Shown here: piece by piece, positions 49,015-63,699 of the stretch
Numbering within the stretch: position 1 is the stretch's first letter
Layout of the letters: the number at the start of each line of letters is the position of its first letter
NCBI GenBank assembly: GCA_027924585.1
Contig: BSBM01000320.1
Location: 2,299,501-2,363,500, forward strand
Source: Larix kaempferi
Lineage: Eukaryota; Streptophyta; Pinopsida; Pinales; Pinaceae
DNA: 64,000 nt
Direction of reading: 5' to 3'
Notes under the pieces: generated by a model
The model's input: only the letters and a program-made list of their open reading frames with translations
What the model was told of the DNA's origin: nothing
Databases searched by the model: none
Translations under genes and position numbers: made by a program

Positions 49015-49193
49015 TCTGTAAATTTAATTTACATTTTAATTTTGTATCGGTTGAAATTGGTTATCCAATATATCATTTATATTATAATGGATGGCTTAAT
49101 GGATTCCATTAAATCCCAGTTAATGTACGAACTTGGTAATGGCTAGGCGAGAGCAGCAACGCCCCAAATAGTAATTATGTTTTTAATCAACAA

Positions 49194-49796
49194 TCAAATT
49201 CTATGAAATCTACCAGTGGGAAGCGGTAGCGAGGATGTAGGTGGTGCAGTGGGGACTTGGGCAGCGGAGGCGGTGGTGGTGGTGGTGGTGGTGATGGGCC
49301 GTACGTAGCCGAAACGTGAATTAGAGGACGACGAAGGAGGACGTTGCTGCTGAATGGGGAGATTGTTATTTGTTCTTCTGTTAGAAGTTGCTCCGACTCT
49401 TCTGGAATTAGCTGGAGGCGGCTGCTGCATGGAACGGCTTGTGTTGTTGTTGTTGCGGTTCCACTTTGGGTGTTTCCTTTTGCGGGAGACGCTGATCTGT
49501 CGGGACCGGAGCATGGAGCCATTCAACTGGAGAGCTTTGTCTACGCTGTCCACATCTGAGAACTCCACGTACGCATATCCCATTGGGTTCCCGAACTCAC
49601 TTGTGGGAATGGTAATGCGGTTTACTGTCCCGCAGCACTCAAAATGTGTCTTCACATCTTGTGCTCTGCACCAATAGTCAACATTGTCTACGTAAACTGA
49701 ATATCGTTCGAATTCTCCATCTTCTCCTTCTTTAATACGTATCGCCTCCTCTTGCAAATGCAGCTTCTTCCCCGATTTCTCAGAATTCATGGCCAT
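49194..49796 (-). CDS. PABPN1-like nuclear poly(A)-binding RRM protein, second intact copy, 200 aa
   Basis: Paralogue of the 25440-26030 gene, one unit further on. The N-terminus, RRM (RNP2 VYVDNV, RNP1 GYAYVEF) and basic patch are unchanged. The difference is a 12-base expansion of a gtg/cac triplet run in the tail (49275-49294), which lengthens a threonine tract and adds an Ile, giving four extra residues around 170. The frame is kept, so the gene looks functional. Its family, missing N-terminal coiled coil and lack of introns are as for the first copy. The sequence does not show which of the two is expressed. Confidence 0.85.
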   Translation of the reverse strand: MAMNSEKSGKKLHLQEEAIRIKEGEDGEFERYSVYVDNVDYWCRAQDVKTHFECCGTVNRITIPTSEFGNPMGYAYVEFSDVDSVDKALQLNGSMLRSRQISVSRKRKHPKWNRNNNNTSRSMQQPPPANSRRVGATSNRRTNNNLPIQQQRPPSSSSNSRFGYVRPITTTTTTTASAAQVPTAPPTSSLPLPTGRFHRI

Positions 49797-49918
49797 GTCG
49801 AGTTATTTACTATCACAGTTTTTCTTTTCCTTTAAGATCAACCAATCTAATCTCAGTCTCAGCGAAAACCGAAACCACCCAGTATTTTAAGATTTGTCGC
49901 TTCACGGATTGTCGCCAA

Positions 49919-49926
49919 CATATAAC
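49919..49926 (-). promoter_or_regulatory. Candidate TATA element of the RRM gene (unit III)
   Basis: The same GTTATATG at the same distance from the start codon at 49796. It is also present at 2420-2427 above the disrupted copy. Confidence 0.25.
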
Positions 49927-50049
49927 CGCTTTGGGATAGTAATTATATGGATCGATGCCTTATGGCTTTGGTTTAACGAGTGGTATTGTAATTATATGGA
50001 TCAATGCTTTTGGCAAAGATGTGTATGGCCACCGTCGGCTAAACAAAAT

Positions 50050-50209
50050 TGAAACTGGACAATACAATAAAAGAAGACCCCGGCCATCATCTAAGGTTCC
50101 AATCATTCAAGACAAACTTTAAATCCAACTGAAACTGGACAATACAATAAAAGAAGACCCCGGCCATCATCTAAGGTTCCAATCATTCAAGACAAACTTT
50201 AAATCCAAC
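50050..50209. repeat. 80-bp tandem duplication upstream of the RRM gene (unit III)
   Basis: Same two-unit duplication, starts at 50050 and 50130, about 250 bp upstream of the start codon at 49796. Confidence 0.95.
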
Positions 50210-51551
50210 TCTCACTCTTCACTTTTAACCAAATTTCCTTTGTCATTAATGATTAGAGACCAAGGAATGGAATGTGAATGTGAATGTAGAATCTTTCTTA
50301 GAAGTACCACTAAAGACGAAAGGAGTGTGGAGGATACTTTGCAATGTGAGGGCAAAAAGTTAAAATTTGCTTACATATCTTCTATCAGACTTTGGTTTTT
50401 AAAACTATGTAGGAGGTACAAAATTAAAAGTTAAAAGTTGAAAGAATCTTTGTTCCATCACTTTATTTATTTAAATTTGTATAACTTTTGGAGATGTGGT
50501 TGTCATAAGATGGGATTTTAGCATTTTTATTTTTATTTTTATAGGAAAATGAAGGCATTCTTGTTGCATACATTTCCAAACCTTATTTTGTCTTTAGCAT
50601 TAGGACCTAAGTTTCTAAAGGAAAATTTTAACATTAGATCCTCTTTTCCATTTTTAGGAATTGTCTTATTAGGAGCATCCTCTTAGTGAAAAACCACCTA
50701 ATTGCCCCTAGAATATCACTTGGGGTCAAAGACCCTAGAGAGAGAACATGTGTCATGGTTGGAGACCTTCTTCATAGTGCTTGAGGCCTATAAGGTTCAT
50801 TTTCCTATGCAAATCCCTTATTTTTCCTTCCAACCATGGCCGAGGTCCCTAGACCCATCACAGATGTCAAAAACCAATTAATGGAATCCATATCTCATAT
50901 CCCACTTAGAGGACTCGTGTGTTGCTACATGGGCTCATTCAAGACACGTGAAGTTCATAAGATTCAACAATATTAGGAGGAAATTATTTTCCTTCACCAA
51001 CCATGTTCAATGACCTATGACCCATCCTTACTGGGTAAAGCTCCAAACGGCAGCCATATCCAACCTCCATGCGAGACAACCCCTATAGAGGGTTTGTTTT
51101 GCGGTTTGCAGGTCTTCTTCATGGCCATTGAACCAAAGAAATGGTGTCTACTACCTAAGGCCCAATTGTTTTCCTTTTCTAACTATAGAGTTAGATATAT
51201 AGAAGGCCTTGATTTAAGGATTGAGCCCTTTGTTTCCCCTCTAACCATGTTTAGACCTCAAAGACCATTTTCAATGCAAAAATCTTACTCATGGCACTTG
51301 TCTACCATGGCCTAGACAATGATTCATGGTGTGGTATCGAGACAAATTCTCGTTCACCACATGCGTTGTGGTTTAATCATGGTGCTTGTATCTCTCTAGT
51401 AGGATAGATATGTTGTTGTGGATCAATACCCAGGCCTTGAGGGTTTTAACTTGGGAAACCCTCTTTCTCGTTTCTGCTGCCTCGCACTTGAATGTGCAAA
51501 TTCAAAAGCTGGATATTAGAGATCAAAGTGCCATCATTTGGGTTTCCCTTC

Positions 51552-52176
51552 ATTCCTCAGAGAATGATGTGCAATTGTTTGGGGGTTTTGAGTTTCCATT
51601 GAATTTGATAAGAACACATTGGAAGCACAGCATTCCTCAGAGATTTATGTGCAATTATTTGGGGGGTTTCATTTTCCAAACAATTTGATGGGAAGACATT
51701 GGAAGCACAAACCATTTTTCCTCTGCCCCCTGTATTTCCTAGAACATTACGAAGGGAGGCTTGCACATTTAATGATTATGAGTAAAAAAAAGGAGTCGAA
51801 CATCAACTTCTTTAACTAGCTCTGCCTTTGTTGCTAGTGGAGCTACTCGCTTTGGTTCTACTCCTGCAGGAATTGGCTTTCTAACTGTTGCGGGGTCAAC
51901 TCAATCAGCATCTTAGGGTTATCAGTCTTTACCTAGGTTGGAAACCCGGTGTTATCCATGGGAGGGCTCCAATATAGGGTTACATTAGGCAAAAGGCATG
52001 GTTTTGGACCGAAACGAGACTGGGGAGAATAATGTGAAATTGTTTTGGGTTTTGGTTTCCAAAGAATTTGACGGGAAGAGAGTGGAAGCAGTACAACGTT
52101 CCTCGGAGAATAATGTGCAACTATTTGAGGGTTCTGTGTTTCCAAATAATTTGAGAGAAAGAGAGTGGAAGCATGG
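51552..52176. repeat. Degenerate ~80-bp repeat cluster (unit III)
   Basis: Unit III equivalent of 4053-4677: two pairs at 51552-51711 and 52016-52176, with a few private substitutions. Confidence 0.75.
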
Positions 52177-53688
52177 TGAAGGAGCAAGGGCATTAGTGTC
52201 GGGTACCTCGAATATAAGCTATGACTGGATTTTTTTCTCTCTTCTCTTAAATGTGTCTTGTTTAGTTTTTTTACTCCAATGCCATTTTTTTAATTCTTTT
52301 ATATCTATGACAACTCATGTTGATTCACTTAATATCTTATACAATCATATACACGCTCTAAAATACATGTAATACAATCCATAATTTTAAGCATCGTTTA
52401 TGACCTGTCATAGTTCATGTTCAGTAGTTTCACATACTGTATATTTGTATGCAGTTTTAGAAAAATCCAACCCTGAATGTGAATGCGATTCTAACTGAGA
52501 CCTATTGTGAGTTGGAACAATGGTATTCTTGGGTTTTTTAACCTATGTCCATTGCAGCTTTTCAACTCTTGCAAATTTAATTTAGAGCTTCTTTTTACCA
52601 CTTCTCTCTTGGGCCTTGGAAAGAAGCGTTTTGGCTCTTTCCAAGATCATAGGAGGAGGCCCGAATTGTTTCATAATAAGGATAGTCGCCTAGATCAACG
52701 AGGAAAATGTAAGTAGCTTCCATTGTAGTAACAAAGTAGGAGCAGACATAATTGCAATGAGGACAATGATTTCAACAATTGATGTGCTATTTAAGTTGCC
52801 GACAAATTCCTCCTTGAGCTTCTTGTGAGGATCGAGGCAGTCACTAGAGGACTTCATTGAAATATCATGAATATAGAATATTCTTCCACTCCAACGTGGA
52901 ACATAAGTCATTCTCTATATTTGACAAATACATGTGCTTTGTAATTACATTTTTTTCCTCGTATATGGGTGCCTCTCGGTACATTGAGCCATTTCTTCAA
53001 ATCCATTCCTCTTAATACTTTTGTATAGTATTGCAAATGGGTTTATTTGATTTAGTGATTTGTTGTAGCTCTCATTAGTATTAATTTTTCCAGATGGAAT
53101 GTTAGATAGGTCAAAACGCGGTTTTCACACACCTGTCACAATGTTACCATTTAAAGATGGAAAATCAGAATAAGTTGAAAACTACAATATCAAATCCTTC
53201 TGTCAAAGTTTATGCTAGAGAATTCACACAATACAGATTTAACTATTCTTGAAAAGTTATCGCCACAAGCTAAAATATCAAAAAACCTTGCAGATGTGCT
53301 AACAATTAGTATTTTCTAGAAGTTACAAATTTCTTTGCTAGTAATATCTTGCTTAGCAATAGATTTCTCTCATTCAATTCAACTCTTCTCTGATGGGTTC
53401 CCTACTTTAAATATCTATCTCTTCTCCTGCAAGATCTACTTAAACAGTTGTGGTTGTAGATTTCATCCAAATTTTCATGTGTAGGGTTTGCGTATTTCTT
53501 TTTTTTTACATTTCATGCATGGCACTAGGCTTTGAAATCCTCCTTATTGTGGACGGTTCGTGCAAATAGAGACCCACAGTGGCTTCAATGTTGGCATAAT
53601 TTGGCAGGTGGTTTGGCCATTGGACGGTTTATTTTTATTGGTCATGGCCGGGACTAGTGACCGAATCCTTTCCTACCAACCCAAACAT

Positions 53689-53851
53689 AGATTAATTCTC
53701 ATACTTATTAGATTACCTATTAACAAGTCATTCTCATCCCGTCCTTATCGAAAAAAAGAGTCATTATAATAGATTAATTCTCATACTTATTAGATTTCCT
53801 ATTAAAAGGTCATTCTCATCCTGGCCTTATCGAAAAAAGAGTCATTATAAT
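53689..53851. repeat. ~83-bp tandem duplication (unit III)
   Basis: Equivalent of 6190-6353, with the same shortened poly-A run as unit II. Confidence 0.9.
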
Positions 53852-56800
53852 ACTTACCTTCTCGATGAGGTAGTCTTTAGAAGGACTGATTGACCGATAT
53901 GTTATGTATGTTGTCATAAAGTCTTGTCTTTTCTAGCACTAGTGGCTAATTGGATGGATTCATTGATTAGGAAAGTGACAAGTGAAAGCTATGTTATATT
54001 TCATCAGAAGCGAAGTATTCTTTCCTTACTGTCTTTGTGCCTTTTGAAAAACGACAATAAGGTATTTCCTCACGGGCGATAGCGATGTAATCTTTATTAT
54101 TCCTGGTGAGTGGTAGTAATGTCGGCTCTCCCGATGAGCAACGTGTTACGGTTTAGTTGACTAACGGTTCTAAATAATATTGGGTCACCAGTAAAAATGG
54201 ATAGGTTAATACACAGTAACATCACTTATTCCCAACGCAGGCTTTCCAAAGAATGGTGTGAGCTACACCAACTACATGCACACTGAATCACATGGACATT
54301 GTATGCGCTATGCGTAGTCTTCTATGTAATATTTATTACTCTAGATATATGATCCTTTAATGAATAGAAGGAAGATTAAAGAGAATCAAGATTTAAAGGA
54401 AATACCAAAATGACCTTATGTATTGTGACAACATCTCCACCATACTTACTAGATAGTAAATACCTCGCTACTCTAGATGCAACAATGATCCACCAATAAT
54501 TAACAGTCAACAATGATTATGTAATCAATCTTCCAATTGTCAATGATGAATGTTATTCTTGGAGGAATATGATATTTATAGCCCATGTTTGACAATGTTT
54601 TCACCGTGATAGAGCTATTTGAGATTTGCGATTTATCTGAGAGAACTAGCATAAATCCCTTCTTCAATGAACTAGTGCATGCGATTTTTCTTGATAACTA
54701 TTGTTTAATCTAATGATTGTTACCTTTCTTTTGTTATACAACGATAACAGTATTGATGACACCTTCCATAGGTTTTGCCAATAGATGGTGTGAAAACCGT
54801 AGCATATATTCTTTAGACCGATTCAACAAAGTTGAACATGTACCTCTGGAGGATCCCGGACTACCTCACATTCATGTGTTAGTTAACTCTTCCGGATGAG
54901 GGACTGGTCTATCAATCTGGTACATATTTACCCGTGTTTAAAATTATTTTCGTTGGCATCGTTAAATATGGAATTAGTTTCTCATGTGCGTTCCATTTCT
55001 TGTTTTCCTTCGCTTTAATAACTTGTGTCGGAATTCTAAACAGCTATTTTCTTGACAAGTTTATTTTAAATCCAGTGATCATTTTCCTTTTGGCTTTTAT
55101 CCTATGCTTTTTATCATGTAAGTGCTGCAAAATTCTCTGATTTTTCTTGATTTTTTCAGGCTGTGAGGTTTCCATCATCAATTTCCTTAATTCAATGAAG
55201 TTTTGTTTCTAATATGTAACTCTCGGATACATGTAGACGAATCTCCTTGATCGAGCAATAAAGATGGTGGAATCCACTTAAGCTAGCTGTCTAACTCAAA
55301 CCAATAATAAACTAAGTGCGTGCAGTTTCAAAGATAAAATAAATATAGAATGATGGAAGTAAATAACAAGATTTAACTATTTTCTTTAAGAAATATTGTG
55401 AAGAGGGAGTCTGCTTTACTAGGGAGACTCTCACTCAATCACTCTAAGTTTTCTTTGAAGGTCTCCACCTCCACAGCAATGGTTTTTTATAAATATCTCT
55501 AAGAATATATGCTTCTTTGCTTGGACTTCATGACCTACACTGTGATTCCAGACCAAAAGAAAGTGATACTTCTCACGCATGCATAAAGCTTTAGATCCTC
55601 TAGTTTTTTTAAGAAATGCTACACTCACAGCTTGTGGTTCAATCTCAAGTCTTTAAATTTGGCACGCACATATTCTTCTCTAACTATGGTAGCTTCATGA
55701 TGGGTTAAATACTCAATTAATGGATTTTCATTTTCAATCTAATACCACAATCCAAATCTCTCCCCAATTTGTCAAAGACTAAATGTTTAACCCTTGATTG
55801 GCTACAACTGCAACGCTTGGTGTTGGATTAGTGATAAGCTTGCTAGGATTCTTCTGAGTTTTTCATTAATTTCAATCACTTGGGATACAATTTTCCAAGC
55901 TATTTCTAATAGGTTATTTCCTCTCAATTAGCAACATAAATGGATTAGTCATTGGATAAACTTTGGAAACATCTCAATCTATCTATTCAATAATAAATTA
56001 ACATTTTCACCAAGCTACATATCCAAATCCAAATCCCTAAATCTAAAGAATCAATGGTTTTGAAGTTTAATTCAATATTATTAGATACTTTTAGAAATGA
56101 TGATGCATAATTTGAGCACCGCACTAAAAAAAGTGTTCATATGTGACTTGATTATATGGAATACAAATTGGACAAGAGCTTCCATTTCCCCTATTTTACT
56201 TCTTCCCTCGGTATTCCCCATGCTTTCAAACCTCACCTTGCTACCATACCTACTCATCCTCTTTCTTCTTCTTCCATTATTCCTTCATCCTCACTTTTTG
56301 TATAGTGGTGTCACTATTGTAAGACACATTCCCATTCTTCTACACAATGTTGGGTGGTGATTCAACACTAGACCACCACTAAAGCCTTATATGTTTACCA
56401 ACAATTTGCACAATATTTAAACCAAACTCTACCCTTTAACCCCATATTGACTCCAACAACATCTCTCTTTTGCACCCTACCTACCCCAAGCCCACTCAGA
56501 TCTTGATGTCTCATGATTACTTTCCAGCTCATCATGAAATATTATTTACCTATAACTATCACATTATCACAACCCTATTTTGTTATAATGGAAAACATAA
56601 TAATCTTCTCTTCACCACCTTGGTCAACTCTTTCCAGGTTCCAAAAACAATCCATGTATACCCTTGTCACCCTCGTGAGGCTAAAGATGAAGGATCCTAA
56701 TTTTGGCTAGACAAAAATGTGCCATTGTTTCTTTTCATGGCATGATTGATTATGAAATTATGAATCTTCATAGTTTTGATTTAACTATCAGTATACCATA

Positions 56801-57616
56801 TAAACATAAGCGCAGCACCATCTAAAATGATCCTCCCAATATATATATCAATGCTCCATTTCCAAGCTTCCTAATGACCTGGCAAGTTTCAAATCTTGCG
56901 TGATTCTTTTTTCTGTGGAAATGTTTCCCTTGAGCATGGTCTGGAAATACGCTAGAGAGACTTGAATCCTGGTGGAGGCAATAGTAGTTCCCCACATTCA
57001 CGTCCTTGCTATCACCAACCACCTCCCTACATTCACTGACCTATCAAGCCACTATTGACAGCTTGTTGTTTTGAGTGGGTAGTGTTCAAGGATAAAACCT
57101 AACTCCATGCTAGGTATTAATGTTGTCATGGGTTGGTAGTTTTACACTACATCTGTTGCTAAGGAATTTTCAATGATCATAGTGTATATGTTTACAGTGA
57201 CCCTGATAAGTTAATTTTATTACTTCATAACAAATAACCACAAAAGTAGGTCAAGAAGACTAAGGGAGTACATCCAACATGGGTACAAAGTCAGAGCACA
57301 AGAACAAATCTTAGATCAACAATTTTTTTAGCTAAAAGTTAAATGTCTAGCTAGCTAAGGGAATATATAAAATATGGTGCAAGTACCAGAAGGATGCTAG
57401 AAACTAAAATGTCTTGGTGTTGCATCAAAGAGAGGATGTCAAATCCTATTGGAATTGGTTTCTAAGGACGAGGGAGAGAACTATGAATCAATTTCCTCAT
57501 GGAATTCATCAATGACTATGAAAGCGCCAATGCACTGGGGGATGATATCCTCTCAGGAGTTGTCATGGATGAGAGCTATGGATTCTCTATCCGGTGGAGA
57601 TCGAAAGAGTGAGGAA

Positions 57617-60600
57617 GTCCATGTAATATCCCAACTTTTTGACTAACTATGTTATGATGTTATATTGGGCTACGACCCCAGCATATGTGATTTATTATTG
57701 GGCATAAGCCGTAGCATGTTTTGATCTATGTTCTCATGAGTTGATATATATTGGGCAGGTACTTTGATTGTTTCATTTTTTATTATATACTGGGCAGGAA
57801 AACCCGAATGGATAAACTTATGTTGTGATTCAGTTACAATTATGATATACTGAGATTTTTATGTTACCTTATACTGCACGCAGAGTATGATTCACATGGA
57901 TGATTATTTAGTGTGTTGAGCGTGGACTCAGAAACACACGAATGACCTATATACTGGGCCTAAGCCCTGATGTATTTAGAGGATTCTTATTTCGTACTGG
58001 GCCTAATCCCAGATGTACGTTGAGTGTTGGGCATAAGCCCTGGAGCACTCCAAGCTTGAAAGAAAATGAATACCGGATCCGAGGCCACTTAAATATCCTA
58101 GATGTGCCTCACAACCACATTCTATCTCTAGTGTTGAGCAGAGGCTCTGGAATTGCACTAACGTAACGCCCATGTGAGAGTGTTGAGTTAAAAGGCTCTG
58201 AAGAGCACTCGGGGTTACTAGATCTCAAGTGTTGAGTCGGGAGGACTCTGAATATCACTCATGTGTTTTATCACAACTATTCGACTTGATTAAATAAATC
58301 TTATTATCATCAAATACTGCGGGAACTACCATGTTAAAACGAGGGAATCTGACATGCAAAGGGAGATACTAGAGGTGCCTTTACCAGCTTACCGAAACCG
58401 TCCAAAGAAGTGGACCCTTTCCTTAAAAAGAATGAAAAGAAGCATCATGTGAAACAAAATGCTTAAGGACCACAAAGCTAAGTATTATTATTTAGGAGTT
58501 TCAATGTATAATATTGTTATTTGTTATATATATACTTATGCATAAGTGGGATGCCACTTACTAATTATTATTTATTAATATTTAGATAGAATTGTAATTT
58601 TTATATTATTATTATTATAAAAAGATTAAAGATCAAAAACACTTTAGTAAAACAAAGTTGAGAAGTCCTAGCTCCAAAAGTAACTAGCAGTTAAATAAAC
58701 AAATACTCTTTTATAATTTAAAATTATTTTAAAGAAACCAGTGAATTCCAACAGTCCTAATTCAAGATATGTCCTACTTAAGGAGGACAGACCCCGAAGT
58801 TTGGGGGATCTTTTCTTTTAGTATTGTGATGTCAAGAGAAACTCTCTGTTCCAAGAAGTGAACCTCCCCACATCAATTTTCCAGATCTGAACCGGCTACA
58901 TAGCTAAGGCCTCTACCTCTCAGTTTGCATGTTAGAACCAGCTCGGGGGGATTCATAATTAACCAGGAACGGTTGTAGAATCATGGTTGGGTGGAGCGTG
59001 GTAGTCCCAAATTCATCCATTTCAATATCGATTATCAGGTCAGCTAAGGGTTCAGCAGTTTTTCATTAACTAGTTGGCTGAGTGTGCAGGTCATTACAGG
59101 CAGGAGCAAGCTACAGGAATAACCAGGTATGAAAATCCTATAAGACCTTCAAACTGATTATTTTCTCTTCTGAATGGTATGTTAAATAGCATTGTTCTCT
59201 ATATCAGATTTTAAATTCAAGATCCGCCCAGAATCCCAAGGCATTGCCTAGCAGGTATAGCCAGCTAGCCTTTGCTAGTCAAACACAATTTTACACTTCT
59301 AAAGTTTGGGGATTGTGAAGCATTGTTTTAATTATTAAATCTAGGTTTTTATTTCCTTCTTATCTGTCAATAGATTTTTGAGTTAAATTGTAGCATGTCC
59401 ATCTAACTACTAAAATCGATTTTCTTTTAGCATAAATGTTGGTCACTTTATTAAACGATTTAGAAACTAAGATCCCCAAACTTAGCAAACATAGTCATTA
59501 CATAAATCTGGTAGAAACGAGTCTGTAGGGCTTAACCCTAGCATTTTTCTTCCTTTTTTGTTTTATTTACATTTTCTTTCCAAAGCAATTGCTCTCAAAC
59601 CACGACGACGTTACACAGAAAACAAGACTGATATATATCCACTACCGATCTAAATAGTTCTTTCTTTTTCTTTTTAGAAACCATACATCTACCACATTTA
59701 AAACGAAGACAGCAGATAGGACAGAGATCGTTACATACTCATACACACTTTTCTTTTCCAATGAAAAACAAGCATCATACTTAGCTATCGCTACCAATCA
59801 TCACCCTAGGACATCGAGGAGACATAGAACTCTTACGAACACACAGACCCTAGTATTCTATCAAAACAAGAATAAATGCCAATAAGTATGCAGTACAAAT
59901 AGACGGTGATTTAAAGTGCTGGAAAGTTACAAACACAGACGCCTATCGAAAACAGAGGTCAAGGGTCGAATCCCATGGTCTTCTCACGCCCAAAACTTGT
60001 AAGTATTTTTCCTACAGGATTCATTATTTCCAACCAAAAATAAAATGCTGCGTACAGCTCTTGAAACCCTCTCCACACAAATGTCCACTCTACCAACGGA
60101 GACAGTAAGTGAATCGAGACCATCTTACTCAAACCCTACCCACATTACCAAATTGGATGTGCAGAGAACCTCAGTCGATCTCCTATGTTTCCAACAAGCA
60201 ACTCATCGTATGCACAGAAATATCATAGCACTATTTCAACTCAGTTAGCAAGCAAATTAAAACCAACACACAAATCCTAGCTACGTTTGCCAAACTGAAG
60301 GCGCCAAAGACATTTTATCATTCAGACATTTGGAACAACAGTTATAAATTTCCCAGAAACTCCATAATTTTAGAATCGAACCAGTACAGACTTAGAGTTT
60401 TGTACTCACACGGGAAAACGTATAGAAGTTTACCATTTTGAAAACCATTACAACCACACATCTCAAATAGGAGTCATGTCCTCTTTTCCAGAAACAAAAT
60501 AGCATTTACATTGTTCAGAAATTAGAAATGTTGAGCAACAAAAATAGACCCGGATTCATAATCGATTTTTACATCACAGTCCCAACTGCGTATTCAGCTT

Positions 60601-61966
60601 TAAATTGCATTGAAACCCACATTTCCCTAGTCCATCCATTAAGCAACCAACAGACTTCCCGAAGTGATTCAGTAAAGCCAATGGCTTACGAGAGTCTCTT
60701 TCCTAAACCAGGACAAGACGCATACAGCCATCATCAGAGGTGCGAGAGGTAGGGCAGCGAGTGGGTAAGCTGGACTTACCAATACCCTATCCACGCCTAC
60801 AGCACCAGGAGCCATCGCAGCTTCCATACCAAAGCATTTTATCACCTGCCATTACAACACGTTTCACTAGTTAGTCAACCCTGCGATTTCGAATCAAAAG
60901 CAGAAAGGTAAAATCTCAACACAGTCGAGTCTTTTCTTACCTGTTAGAAGTATTACATCCACAAAACAGTCGAGCTCCATAGACGCTAAGTGCACTGACC
61001 ACGAGCATTGCTCGGGTCAGGGCACACACATAGCCACCTTATGAATGAAGTGCAGAACCAGCAAGACTAACAACAAGTCGCAAACCAAACTGAGGCAAAC
61101 AAAACCCCAAATGCTACCAAACCCTCGATGAGAGTCTGTCTCCCACTTTGCATTAAAGGTGCAGTTATTGCCACACTAACCCTGTCATAGTGGAGGTTTG
61201 ATTTTTGAACAAAAGCTATAGTGGAGTCGTGAACTCAAACCCACACTTGTTTAATTTACAAAAGAATATAGTGGAGTCATGGACTCAATTCACCCTTGTT
61301 TAAATATAGAAAAGACTCATAGTCGTGAACCTCACCTTGGGAATAATTATATTGTGAACTCCCATGGCATGGGGTACCCGTTATTAATAGTTTGTCATTC
61401 ACCCTAGTAACATGAATCCATTAGTAAAGTATGGACCAACATCTAGGGGTAGCACGTTCAGGTTAGAAATACCTGCAACCACAGAAGTAAGGAATAACAT
61501 TAGCAATATGCTAAGTAAGTCCGGCAACCACAAATCTTACCCATACCTCTCGGCAACCCTGCCGAGGTATGTAATTACCTTTCCTGGAGTATTACAGCAC
61601 CCACCTTGAGAACAACATACCATCAACAAAGGAGCTCATCACCTGAAGGTGTCATTAGACATTCACATTCCAGTCACATGATTCTTGAAACATTAAGGAG
61701 TGTTATTTCTTCCTTTGCACTAACATGTACAAGTTCTGTAATTAAAACATGCCATCATTTTGTTTCCAAATCGCTTCCGCAGTTCTAGAACTCACACATT
61801 GAAGAGACCTTGTTATATAAAAGTCTTATGCTTACATTTCTTTATGCAAGTATGGATGTTTTTATTTATGTTAAAATTAACTTATGAATCCTTCTCCTTT
61901 GAATTGACGATTATTGCAGGCAGGAAAAATTTTGAATTTTTGCTATTTTGGGGACATTACAGTCCA
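57617..61966 (+). mobile_element. Solo LTR A (unit III)
   Basis: LTR 57622-61961, 4,340 bp, with gtcca on both sides (57617-57621 and 61962-61966). Confidence 0.88.
60990..61025 (+). other. Conserved LTR A hairpin (unit III)
   Basis: Same hairpin as at 13492-13527, unchanged. Confidence 0.6.
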
Positions 61967-62867
61967 ACTCTCCTAACACTCAAGGGTGAGAATTTGATCA
62001 TTCTTGAAGGAACTACTACGAAGTCCTAGTTTGGGTAGTCGCCCCTAAAATAAATCAATGATAAGGATGGAACTTAATATTCTCAATTGGCGCGTGTTTT
62101 TAGTATTTTTTTATTTTTACCCCTGGGAAGTTTGGCTTTTCAAAACTATCATGTTTTTTTTGTTCAGTGTTTTGCATCTTCGTATTTTTTAGGAAGTCGA
62201 CAAGAAGAATTTTGTTCATAAATAGTTTACATATTTACATTCATATCATATTCCCTTACAAGCTCGACGCTATATTTGATATTCAATTTTGACCCTTAGA
62301 ATAACAAAAAAATGGTGTACCACCTATGATCTGTTACAGTTTTCCATATTTAAATAGGAGTGATTAAAATCTAACTGCTATATGGCCTGATAAACATCGT
62401 CTAGATCTCTTTCAATATCTAAGGAAAAAATAGATTAAACTACTATGGTGATGTAGACCGTTGCATTGATGACAACTAAAATTGGTTTTTCCATAGAAGG
62501 TTTTCATCATCCATGAATTCAAGCCTCTATCACAAACTGATATGAAAGCATAAAACTAAAAGAAGCATGAAAACCAAAACTCTTATCCCGGGAAGCATAA
62601 ATTTTCAACCAGAGGAGGCTTGGGCCCATAAATTCCTCTCCATGAATATGTTCTTCATTTTTAAATTATTTCTCAAGGATATATTCCATCATTTTTATTT
62701 GGGTAGTGGCATACATTTCAGCATAATCTTGAGCCACTTTATGTATGTACAAACTTCACCCGTGTCTTTCACCATATTAAAATTCTATAAAAATGTGGGA
62801 GGACAGAGACAGAGTAAGGGTACAAACTAGAGAAATTAGGTAGACTTATTTTTTGATCCAGAGGGAT

Positions 62868-63525
62868 ATCGGTGGCCACCCACCTATTCCACTGGCTCAA
62901 ACAGCTTCCCATTTTGCCAATTTTCTAGTAATGTTTCTATATTTTTTCGAGTCCCAAACTTTTGGGGCCTTGAGGCTTTAAACGATGTTTCTCGGGAAAT
63001 CTTGGTCCAATGGAGCCCATCTGTTTCATGGACCACCGCGTATTCCTCGGATAGATCTTTCCAACGGGTTACCGAGCGCCCCAAACGGAGATCGTATGCA
63101 AAAGTTATGACCCCGGGAAGTTGACTGTTCAACTAACCACCTTGGGGCCGCAAACTTTATGACGGTTCATCTTCTAGCGTTAGGTTTTTGGATGCTTGGG
63201 ATTATCTCCCTCATGCTTATGATAAATAGGCCCTTTCGGCCTCTCTTTGTATTCATCTTGACACGAATGAGCACAGCGGCCACATCTCTCCTCAGAGATA
63301 GCTACTACCATTCTAGCTGTTGTATTTACAGTCTCTTCTATTTCCGATATTTAATCGAATATGTGTTTCCTGTATCGCTGTGTTTCTTGCCATATATCTG
63401 TGTATGTGAATGTATATCTCTGTATATGCTATCTTTTGTTTCGTTCCCACACAAATCCGGATCAGTTTGCCATCCTCTAAATGAACTAGTTAATTATCAC
63501 ATACTTCAATTCCTCTTTTAGGTAT
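62868..63525. mobile_element. LTR-like fragment (unit III)
   Basis: Unit III equivalent, with a 3-bp deletion near 62965 and several private substitutions. Confidence 0.35.
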
Positions 63526-63570
63526 TTTGTGGCATTCATGTTTGAAGTGTAAATAACATTGCTTGCCACT

Positions 63571-63699
63571 TAGTCCTACACGACAAGGAGGATAACCATA
63601 TGTCAACTCAACTCAGTCCTACACGACGAGGAGGAAAATCAAAGTTCCACTAAACTCAATGCTACATGATGAGGAGGGAAATCACAAAGCAGTTACCAA
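63571..63699 (+). repeat. 43-bp x 3 minisatellite (unit III)
   Basis: Same three units, unchanged. Confidence 0.85.

Larger units (their letters stand above)
25908..49673. repeat. Tandem unit II (23,766 bp)
   Basis: Complete second unit. It is 33 bp longer than unit I. The differences I can place are a longer TA run (43280-43307), a poly-T difference near 45361, a small insertion near 46981 (tatgcaggag) and 12 extra bases in the RRM gene tail (near 49275). The rest is scattered single-base change. Confidence 0.93.
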
